5,261 nt of DNA from Caldilineaceae bacterium (GTDB taxonomy: Bacteria > Chloroflexota > Anaerolineae > Caldilineales > Caldilineaceae), in contig WGCB01000078.1 of the NCBI GenBank assembly GCA_015494005.1, positions 1-5,261 on the forward strand. Direction: 5' to 3'. Positions 1 to 4,680 of the stretch are shown here, in pieces. The position numbers and the translations under genes are program-made. Under the pieces are notes generated by a model. The model was not told the origin of the DNA and searched no databases. It saw only the letters and a list, made by a program, of their open reading frames with translations. Position 1 is the stretch's first letter; each line of letters starts with the position of its first letter.

Positions 1-4
1 CCCC

Positions 5-808
5 TCAACGGGGGCGAATGGCGGCCCGCATGATCTGAAAGAGGGCCGGGTTGGCGGCAGCCAGCACCGGCTTGCTGCGGGCGGCGTAGTCCAGGGCCTG
101 GCCGGGGAGGGGGAAGACGGCCGATCCGTCCAGGTAGCGGATCTGCCCGCCCGCCTCGGTGACCACGATGTGCGCCCCTGCCAGGTCCCAGACCTTCGGG
201 GTGCTCTCGATCCCGGCCAGGGCGGTGCCGTCGGCCACCTTGAGCATGTGGTAGGCCGCGCTGCCCAACATGCGCGGCTTCAGGGGGGTGTCCACGTGGA
301 AGTAGCGGTGGGTGCGGGTGCACTTGGTGTAGAGGTGCTGATCGTCCACCTGGGTCTCGGGGGAGCTGGCGATGGGCTGGTCGTTGAGCCGAGCTCCTTG
401 GCCGAGCACGGCAGTGAAGAGCTCGTGCAGTATGGGGAAGTGAACCACCCCCAGCAGCGGACGGCCGTAGCGGAGCAGCCCCATGCTCACACCCCAGATG
501 GGCAGGCCCCGCGCGTAGTTGGTGGTCCCGTCCAGGGGATCCACCACCCAGGTGTACTCCACGCTGGGATCGTAGGTGGTGGTCTGTTCCTCGCTGAGCA
601 CGTTGTGATCCGGGAAGCGGTCCTGGAGTCGGGCGCTGATCAGGGCATCCGCCTGCTCGTCCGCCTGGGTGACCAGGGTGCCGTCCCGTTTGCGCCGGGC
701 CACGCTGTGGTGGAAGATGGCCACCTCCAGCTCGGACACCTCCAGGGCCAGGGTGCGGGCCACATCCAGCCACTCCTGCAGAGTTTCCGGGGATGGGGGA
801 TTGTTCAT
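5..808 (-). CDS. Inositol monophosphatase-family phosphatase
   Basis: A 267-residue, soluble, magnesium-dependent sugar- or polyol-phosphate phosphatase of the inositol monophosphatase fold; length is normal for the family. Visible in order: a K/R-D-G-T-L-V-T-x-A-D segment ending at D50, the metal-binding L-S-E-E (E73/E74), the signature D-P-L-D-G-T-T-N (D90, D93, T95) and the second signature W-D-L-A-G with downstream E-A-G-G (W207, D208, 218-221). All catalytic metal ligands are therefore present. The ATG overlaps the stop of the upstream amidohydrolase gene by four bases (ATGA), with GGAGG four bases before it, which fixes the start. The substrate cannot be told from sequence: myo-inositol phosphate, fructose bisphosphate, histidinol phosphate and adenosine bisphosphate enzymes share these motifs. 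Family assignment is firm; specificity is open. It is the last gene of the leftward group within the window; only four bases follow its stop. Confidence 0.93.
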   Translation of the reverse strand: MNNPPSPETLQEWLDVARTLALEVSELEVAIFHHSVARRKRDGTLVTQADEQADALISARLQDRFPDHNVLSEEQTTTYDPSVEYTWVVDPLDGTTNYARGLPIWGVSMGLLRYGRPLLGVVHFPILHELFTAVLGQGARLNDQPIASSPETQVDDQHLYTKCTRTHRYFHVDTPLKPRMLGSAAYHMLKVADGTALAGIESTPKVWDLAGAHIVVTEAGGQIRYLDGSAVFPLPGQALDYAARSKPVLAAANPALFQIMRAAIRPR

Positions 809-1722
809 GGGGCCTCCCAGCGCAGAATGCGCGCCTGTTCGTCCTGGATCAGGGCCAGGACCTGGGTCGTCCAGCGGTACAGCCGCTCTCGGATGGCGGC
901 GATGCGCTCCTGGTTGGGTGGGGCGATGGGGGTGCGGGTGGACTGGCGCCCCACGAAAAGGCCCCGGTTCACCTCCACCATGAGGCCCACGTAGGGGAAG
1001 CTGTCCGGCGGCAGGCGGCGACGGTAGGCCTGGCTGGCGTAGTAACGCAGGATGTAGCCACCCCGGAAGGGCTGGTTGAGCTTCACTGGGACCACCTCCT
1101 GGCCAGGGACGGGCTCCAGCAGGGTCATGTCCTGGAAGAGCTCCTGGGCCATCTCCGCTGCAGCCCGGGCCAGCCAGGGCGGGGCGGTCAAGGAGCCGTA
1201 CTCGGGCACGTATTCGCCGTTGGCGTCCCCGTTGTTGATCACGTCGATGAGGGGGCGGGCTTGGCCGGGATCAGCGTAGGCCGTGGGGCCCTCCTGGGCC
1301 ATGTTGTGGCAGTCCAGGAAGAGGCGCATCTGCCCCGCGTGCTGGCGGATCAGTCCGTCCAGGGCCTGGTGGTAGGGCTGCCAGTAGCGCTGGAGCAAAG
1401 CCTCCTTCATGGCCCGGGAGAGGGGCTGGGTGTAGATGGGATCTCCGTAGCTGGTCTGGGTCTTCACCGGGCCGTCCGGGTTGTCCAGATCGTCGGGGGG
1501 CCGGTTGGTGTCGATGAAAACCCGGGCGATGGATGTCGTGACCCGTCCCAGCGTGTCCGGGCCAGGGAGGTCCGGGTGGGCAAAATCGAACAACTGTTCT
1601 GCCCACAGATCGCACTCGTTGTAGACGGTCACTTCGTCGATGGCCAGGATGGGCCGCACCTCCGCTGGCACGGCCAGGCCGCTGTGGGGAATGCTCTGGA
1701 CAACCGGAAGCTTAGTTGACAT
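805..1722 (-). CDS. N-formylglutamate amidohydrolase-family protein
   Basis: A 305-residue, probably cytosolic metal-dependent amidohydrolase of the N-formylglutamate amidohydrolase family, the fold of HutG, which hydrolyses N-formyl-L-glutamate to glutamate and formate at the end of one histidine degradation route. Family landmarks in order: N-terminal I-P-H-S-G (11-15, H13), D38, R-V-F-I-D-T-N-R (67-74), L-D-C-H-N-M (136-141), P-F-R-G-G-Y (218-223) and V-E-V-N-R (249-253). These supply the expected His/Asp metal ligands and the substrate-binding arginines and glutamate. There is no signal peptide. The ATG is preceded at eight bases by GAAAGGGA. No other histidine-degradation gene (hutH, hutU, hutI) is in the window, so a role in histidine catabolism is unproven; many members of this family act on other N-acyl substrates. 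It overlaps the downstream phosphatase by four bases and follows the potassium channel gene after 59 bases. Confidence 0.88.
   Translation of the reverse strand: MSTKLPVVQSIPHSGLAVPAEVRPILAIDEVTVYNECDLWAEQLFDFAHPDLPGPDTLGRVTTSIARVFIDTNRPPDDLDNPDGPVKTQTSYGDPIYTQPLSRAMKEALLQRYWQPYHQALDGLIRQHAGQMRLFLDCHNMAQEGPTAYADPGQARPLIDVINNGDANGEYVPEYGSLTAPPWLARAAAEMAQELFQDMTLLEPVPGQEVVPVKLNQPFRGGYILRYYASQAYRRRLPPDSFPYVGLMVEVNRGLFVGRQSTRTPIAPPNQERIAAIRERLYRWTTQVLALIQDEQARILRWEAP
813..817 (-). promoter_or_regulatory. Ribosome binding site of the inositol phosphatase
   Basis: Minus-strand GGAGG lies four bases before the ATG at 808 and inside the last codons of the upstream amidohydrolase gene. With the ATGA stop/start overlap at 805-808, it points to translational coupling, with ribosomes finishing the first gene restarting on the second. 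Confidence 0.7.
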
Positions 1723-1730
1723 AACACAAG

Positions 1731-1738
1731 TCCCTTTC
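1731..1738 (-). promoter_or_regulatory. Ribosome binding site of the amidohydrolase
   Basis: Minus-strand GAAAGGGA ends eight bases before the ATG at 1722. It is a normal purine-rich Shine-Dalgarno sequence and supports this start. Confidence 0.6.
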
Positions 1739-1765
1739 TAGGGTGACAGGAGGCGAGCAGGGGGC

Positions 1766-1780
1766 TCGGGCAGGGCCCGA
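1766..1780. other. Short hairpin between channel and amidohydrolase genes
   Basis: TCGGGC and GCCCGA form a perfect 6-bp stem with a three-base loop, starting one base after the channel stop codon on the minus strand. No T-run follows in the direction of transcription, so it is not a standard intrinsic terminator. It could stabilise a 3' end, cause pausing or simply be chance in GC-rich DNA. The remaining 59-base gap shows no promoter, so readthrough into the amidohydrolase gene is the simplest reading. Confidence 0.4.
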
Positions 1781-1781
1781 C

Positions 1782-3317
1782 CTAGCCGAGTATCACCGGC
1801 TCCTCCGGGTAGGCGTACAGGGTGGGGTGCTCCCGCTGGGCCAGCGCCACCACGATGGTGAGGGGGCCCAGGCGTCCCCAGAACATAGTGAAGGCGATGA
1901 GCAGACGGCCAAAGGTATCCAGGCGGCCGGTGAAGTCCAGGGAGTAGCCAGCATTGGCGAAGGCGCTGACCGTCTCGAAGGCCACTCGGAAGATCTCCCC
2001 CTCGTGGGTCAGGGAGAGAGCCAGGGTCACCACCGTCACCAGCAGGGTGCTCACCGTCATGATGGCCACGGCCTTGGCGATGGTCTCCGCGGGGACGGTA
2101 CGGCCGAAGGACATGGCCCGGGTGTTGCCTCGGGCCGTAGCCGCCACAGCGATGAGCAGGACGCCCACGGTGCTGCTGCTCACGCCACCGGCCATGCTGG
2201 CCGGCGCGCCGCCGATGAACATCCAGATCAGGATGATGAGCTGGGTGGCCTGGCTGAGCTGATCCAGGGGCAGGATGGTGAGGCCGGCGGTCCGGGCGGA
2301 AACGATGGTGAAGAGGCTGACGTTCACCTGCTCCGGGAAGGAGAGATCCGAGAGGACATCCCGGTAGATGGCCCCATCCATGAGCATCATCCCGGTGCCC
2401 AGCACGGTCAACACGGCGGTGAGGAGCAGGGTGATGCGGGTGTTCAGACTCAAGGGGCGGGACCGGCGCAGGTTGCGGATCAGGTCGTAGAGGACTGGGA
2501 TGCCGAAGCCGCCCAAAATGATGAGCCCGCCCATGACCAGAAGGGTGAACCAGTCCGCGCCGAAGCCGAAAAGCACCCCTCGATCGGTGCCAGAGAAAAG
2601 GTCGAAGCCTGCGTTGCAGAAGCTGCTGATGGCATGGAAGATCGCATACCAGAGGGCCTCGCCGTCGGGCATGATCGTGCGCCAGCGCAGCCAGAGGAGG
2701 AATGCGCCGATGGCCTCCAGGGTCAACGTGATGCCCAGGACGTAGAGGGCCAGATCCAGAGCGCCGCTGACGTAGCCCGTGCCCATGGTCTGCTGGACGA
2801 TGAAGCGCTCCTCCATGCCCACCCGGCGCCCGATCAGGCGGAAGAGGAGCACGCTGAAGGCGATGAAGCCCACGCCGCCCACCTGGAGCAGGAGGAGGAT
2901 GATGATCTGGCCGAAGAGGGAGAAGTCGTTGGCCGTGTTCAGGACCACCAGTCCAGTGACGGTGGTGGCGCTGGTGGCCGTGAAGAGGGCTTCCACCCAG
3001 GTGATGGGCTGGCCTGTCGCGGAGGACCAGGGCAGCTTCAGGAGGACGGTGCCTATCGCCACGATCAGGGCAAAACCGATGATGAGCACGTGGGAGGTGG
3101 AGAGGGAGCGCAGGAAACCCCGGCGGTGCAGATGGGCGACATTCTCGTCCAGGCCGTCGTCGTCACCGTTGTGCAGATCCAGCTGCTCAGCAGGCCTGGT
3201 CCCGAGGACCCGACTCAGCGTCTGGCTCGGTGGCTGGTCGCTGTCCAGCTTGATCACAGTCAGATAGGGCTTGGGGCTCTGGGAGGGGTCGGAAGGGCTG
3301 TCAGGTGGCCGGTTCAC
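1782..3317 (-). CDS. TrkH/KtrB-family potassium uptake channel subunit
   Basis: A 511-residue inner-membrane potassium channel subunit of the TrkH/TrkG/KtrB superfamily. It has eight membrane helices in four M1-P-M2 repeats. The four pore loops carry the expected filter glycines: T-V-T-G-L (119-123), C-N-A-G-F (234-238), R-T-A-G-L (342-346) and A-N-A-G-Y (454-458). The intramembrane gating loop of the third repeat is at G-G-A-P-A-S-M-A-G-G (369-378), and the G-R-L-G-P-L-T motif at 481-487 closes the fourth. Together with the G-M-E-E-R segment at 167-171, this looks closer to KtrB than to TrkH proper. KtrB pairs with a soluble nucleotide-binding RCK subunit (KtrA), which is not in the window. 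The first ~70 residues are hydrophilic, proline- and aspartate-rich, longer than usual. The start is GTG, the first usable start after an in-frame stop; no Shine-Dalgarno sequence is visible before it, so a start at the GTG of V21 is possible. Confidence 0.92.
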   Translation of the reverse strand: MNRPPDSPSDPSQSPKPYLTVIKLDSDQPPSQTLSRVLGTRPAEQLDLHNGDDDGLDENVAHLHRRGFLRSLSTSHVLIIGFALIVAIGTVLLKLPWSSATGQPITWVEALFTATSATTVTGLVVLNTANDFSLFGQIIILLLLQVGGVGFIAFSVLLFRLIGRRVGMEERFIVQQTMGTGYVSGALDLALYVLGITLTLEAIGAFLLWLRWRTIMPDGEALWYAIFHAISSFCNAGFDLFSGTDRGVLFGFGADWFTLLVMGGLIILGGFGIPVLYDLIRNLRRSRPLSLNTRITLLLTAVLTVLGTGMMLMDGAIYRDVLSDLSFPEQVNVSLFTIVSARTAGLTILPLDQLSQATQLIILIWMFIGGAPASMAGGVSSSTVGVLLIAVAATARGNTRAMSFGRTVPAETIAKAVAIMTVSTLLVTVVTLALSLTHEGEIFRVAFETVSAFANAGYSLDFTGRLDTFGRLLIAFTMFWGRLGPLTIVVALAQREHPTLYAYPEEPVILG

Positions 3318-3463
3318 GGGAGAATGTTTTCGCGCGGTGGGTATGCTGTTGCTTGAAGCGGCTCGATGAACGGAAATGCCTGCGGTTCAGTGTGCGAGTC
3401 GGTGTGCAACCAGACGCAACCGGATGGAACAGAACCAGCAGGCTGCCTGAATCGTGCTGCTGA

Positions 3464-3492
3464 ATTATGCTATGGAGCCGCCCGCAGGTCAA
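3464..3492 (-). promoter_or_regulatory. Probable sigma70-type promoter of the potassium channel gene
   Basis: On the minus strand TTGACC (3492-3487) and CATAAT (3469-3464) are separated by exactly 17 bases; each hexamer matches the sigma70 consensus at five of six positions. Transcription would begin near 3457, giving a leader of about 140 bases before the GTG at 3317. It is the best promoter match in the window and would serve the channel, amidohydrolase and phosphatase genes. Assignment rests on sequence match only. Confidence 0.6.
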
Positions 3493-3573
3493 ATGGGGCG
3501 GAGGGTCCCCGCGGGTGTGTTCTGGGAGGGGGATCCAGCGGTCTCAGCGAGGCTAGTCGAGCACATTACTCGC

Positions 3574-3579
3574 TATAAT
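3574..3579 (+). promoter_or_regulatory. Candidate -10 box toward the histidine phosphatase
   Basis: A perfect TATAAT on the plus strand within an AT-rich island of otherwise GC-rich DNA. No -35 hexamer is recognisable at 16-19 bases upstream, and no extended TG is present. If used, it would need an activator and would give a leader of about 285 bases before the ATG at 3872. The left arm of the 9-bp inverted repeat would lie at about -30 to -22. Confidence 0.4.
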
Positions 3580-3583
3580 TTTC

Positions 3584-3589
3584 ATTATA
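3584..3589 (-). promoter_or_regulatory. Candidate -10 box toward the potassium channel
   Basis: A perfect TATAAT on the minus strand, four bases from the plus-strand box and in mirror orientation, so the two form the palindrome TATAAT-TTTC-ATTATA. No good -35 hexamer is seen upstream on this strand. It could be a second promoter for the leftward group, or part of a protein-binding palindrome. Confidence 0.35.
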
Positions 3590-3723
3590 CAGAATAAAAA
3601 TGCGTGTCGTGCTCGACGGATGGGCGGCCACCCCCTCCCCCACCGAAACGGCAGTGCATCCTCACGGCATCACTGAGATGACACCCGAGAGCACGCCAGC
3701 GAGACGGCTGCCGACGCGCTGAT

Positions 3724-3752
3724 TTGGCGTTTCCCTCCCTTTGCAGTAGGCT
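3724..3752 (+). promoter_or_regulatory. Weak promoter candidate closer to the histidine phosphatase
   Basis: TTGGCG (3724-3729) and TAGGCT (3747-3752) are separated by 17 bases. They match the consensus hexamers at four and three positions. Transcription would start near 3759, at the foot of the long stem-loop, giving a transcript with a structured 5' end. This is weak evidence and could be chance. Confidence 0.22.
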
Positions 3753-3755
3753 ATA

Positions 3756-3820
3756 CGGCGGCGTTCGGCATTGCACCCGACACTGGGCGCGACCGAGACG
3801 CCGCCGAGGCCGATCCGGCC
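3756..3820 (+). other. Structured leader: long stem-loop plus second hairpin
   Basis: Bases 3756-3764 (CGGCGGCGT) pair perfectly with 3798-3806. After a one-base bulge (G3797), 3765-3768 pair with 3793-3796. After a two-base bulge, 3771-3774 pair with 3789-3792 (one G-U), and across an A-C mismatch 3776-3778 pair with 3785-3787, leaving a six-base loop. This makes about 20 pairs in 51 bases. One base later GGCCG-ATC-CGGCC (3808-3820) forms a second hairpin. No U-run follows on either strand, so neither is an intrinsic terminator. Position 50-115 bases before the histidine phosphatase ATG suggests an mRNA leader structure; a DNA-level operator is the alternative. I recognise no known riboswitch here. 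Confidence 0.5.
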
Positions 3821-3837
3821 CCATCCACCCCACCGTA

Positions 3838-3851
3838 ACTGAACACTGAAC
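3838..3851 (+). repeat. Tandem heptamer ACTGAAC x2
   Basis: Two perfect head-to-tail copies of ACTGAAC, ending 20 bases before the histidine phosphatase ATG. The stretch is unstructured compared with the hairpins just upstream, and may help keep the start region open. Two copies alone may be chance or a small slippage duplication. Confidence 0.4.
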
Positions 3852-3871
3852 AACGAGAGCAGGCGCAGACC

Positions 3872-4633
3872 ATGCAAGTTTTCCTCGTACGCCACGCAGA
3901 ATCGGCCAACAACTACCTGGCCGAACAGCTCTACCAGCAGAACCAGTCCTACGAAGGCTTTCGGGAGCGGCGAGCGGCGGATCCGCCTTTGACCCGCCGG
4001 GGCGAAGAACAGGCCGCGGTCCTGGCCAACTACCTGAGCAGCCATCCGCCCAAGATCCAGCCCATCCGGCTGCCCGACGACCTCTCCCAGCACCCCATCA
4101 CGGAGATCGTCACCAGCCCCATGCGGCGGGCCCTGCAGACCACCGCCCCGGTGAGCGCCGCCCTGGGCATCCCGGCTCAGGTCTGGGTGGACATCCACGA
4201 GCACGGCGGCATGTTCGACAACAGCGGGCCCAACGGGCAGCTGGTCCCCCATACCGGGCTCACCCGATCGCAGATCCAGGAGCTGCTCCCGGGCGCCATC
4301 TTGCCCCCGGAGGTGACCGAGGAAGGCTGGTGGTTCCAGGAAGGCGAGGAGGACATGGCCGGCTGCTTCGCCCGGGCCTTCCGAGTGGTGGAAAGGCTAT
4401 ACGAAATGGCCCGGGAAGAGGCAGGCCAGGAGGAGCGCACCCTACTCATGGTCACCCACGGGACATTCCTGGGCGCCCTCTTCAAAGCCCTCTTCCACAA
4501 CGCACCGGCCAACCATTTCTTCGTCAATCACTTCAATACGGGGATCTCCCAGCTGTCTTTTACGCCGGAAGCGTTTATGATCGTCAGGTACATCAACCGA
4601 GTGGATCACCTGCCCCGCCACCTGGTTTCGTGA
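3872..4633 (+). CDS. Histidine phosphatase superfamily protein (phosphoglycerate mutase-like)
   Basis: A 253-residue cytosolic enzyme of the branch-1 histidine phosphatase superfamily, which transfers phosphate through a phosphohistidine. The N-terminal V-R-H-A-E-S motif gives the nucleophile H8 with R7. L-T-R-R-G-E-E-Q-A (40-48) and [10 protein letters not shown] (82-91) supply the usual second segment and phosphate-binding arginine. E110 in H-E-H-G-G is the likely acid, and the second catalytic histidine is H196 in V-T-H-G (194-197). All core residues are thus present. It is about 50 residues longer than minimal family members, with extra sequence around 56-75 and 112-160. The ATG is preceded by a weak GCAGG at eight bases. 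The substrate is not identifiable. The neighbouring ThrH gene, 47 bases downstream in the same direction, suggests co-transcription. Some superfamily members are metal-independent phosphoserine phosphatases; that role here is only a possibility. Confidence 0.9.
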   Translation: MQVFLVRHAESANNYLAEQLYQQNQSYEGFRERRAADPPLTRRGEEQAAVLANYLSSHPPKIQPIRLPDDLSQHPITEIVTSPMRRALQTTAPVSAALGIPAQVWVDIHEHGGMFDNSGPNGQLVPHTGLTRSQIQELLPGAILPPEVTEEGWWFQEGEEDMAGCFARAFRVVERLYEMAREEAGQEERTLLMVTHGTFLGALFKALFHNAPANHFFVNHFNTGISQLSFTPEAFMIVRYINRVDHLPRHLVS

Positions 4634-4668
4634 TCCCCTCGGCCGGCTCGAACACTGCTCGCGTTCAT

Positions 4669-4674
4669 GAAAGG
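4669..4674 (+). promoter_or_regulatory. Ribosome binding site deciding the ThrH start
   Basis: GAAAGG ends six bases before the ATG at 4681. An ATG at 4667 is out of frame, and the in-frame GTG at 4630 overlaps the preceding gene's stop with no purine-rich sequence serving it. This favours 4681. Confidence 0.5.
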
Positions 4675-4680
4675 CATCCC

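Larger units (their letters stand above)
3556..3617. repeat. Perfect 9-bp inverted repeat flanking divergent -10 boxes
   Basis: GTCGAGCAC (3556-3564) and its exact complement GTGCTCGAC (3609-3617) are separated by 44 bases. Arm centres are 53 bases apart, about five turns of B-DNA, so both arms face the same side of the helix. The enclosed DNA is strongly AT-rich and carries the two opposed TATAAT boxes. The layout suggests a two-site operator or a looping pair for a dimeric regulator. That function is inferred and no regulator gene lies in the window. Confidence 0.5.
3318..3871. other. Divergent intergenic regulatory region
   Basis: This 554-base gap separates the leftward and rightward groups. 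I see no convincing gene in it: the open frames are short, lack ribosome binding sites and have no recognisable composition. From left to right it holds the leader of the channel gene with 10-base-spaced GCAACC repeats (3406-3421) and the small palindrome CAGGC-T-GCCTG (3439-3449). Next come a minus-strand promoter (3464-3492), a G-rich stretch with five G-runs (3495-3532), an AT-rich island with divergent TATAAT boxes inside a 9-bp inverted repeat (3556-3617), and a GC-rich leader. That leader contains a long stem-loop (3756-3806), a second hairpin (3808-3820) and a tandem heptamer (3838-3851) before the histidine phosphatase start. Confidence 0.75.

Noticed and set aside
170..994. Plus-strand open frame across the inositol phosphatase and the amidohydrolase end
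   Set aside because: It spans the junction of two well-supported minus-strand genes and shows no family features.
793..1719. Long plus-strand open frame opposite the amidohydrolase gene
   Set aside because: Low-complexity Gly/Val/His/Asp composition without recognisable motifs; the minus strand carries all N-formylglutamate amidohydrolase landmarks.
1766..1780. Intrinsic terminator after the potassium channel gene
   Set aside because: The stem is only six pairs and no T-run follows on the minus strand; kept only as a hairpin.
1743..3356. Very long plus-strand open frame (537 codons) opposite the potassium channel gene
   Set aside because: Its product is dominated by Gly, Ala, Glu, His and Gln with no domain, as expected for the complement of a GC-rich membrane-protein gene. 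The opposite strand encodes a clear eight-helix channel with four filter motifs.
3301..3492. Minus-strand 63-codon frame upstream of and overlapping the channel start
   Set aside because: Its TTG start falls inside the inferred -35 hexamer, so it could not be on that transcript; it has no ribosome binding site and no recognisable product.
3508..3515. CCCGCGGG palindrome
   Set aside because: Eight-base GC palindromes are common by chance in DNA of this composition, and nothing else marks it as an operator.
3366..3578. Plus-strand 70-codon, Cys-containing frame in the intergenic region
   Set aside because: No ribosome binding site, no plausible promoter upstream, and it runs through the leftward promoter and the TATAAT island.
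3671..3707. Partial resemblance to a TPP riboswitch: CTGAGATGACACCC followed by GCCAGCG
   Set aside because: The two snippets resemble conserved TPP-riboswitch segments, but the essential middle part (an ACCTGATCTGG-like strand) is missing, and there is no GGGTG partner for the CACCC nearby. Neither downstream gene is a thiamine gene.
3662..4252. Minus-strand open frame over the leader and 5' half of the histidine phosphatase
   Set aside because: No motifs, and it lies antisense to the strongly supported R-H-A-E-S enzyme.
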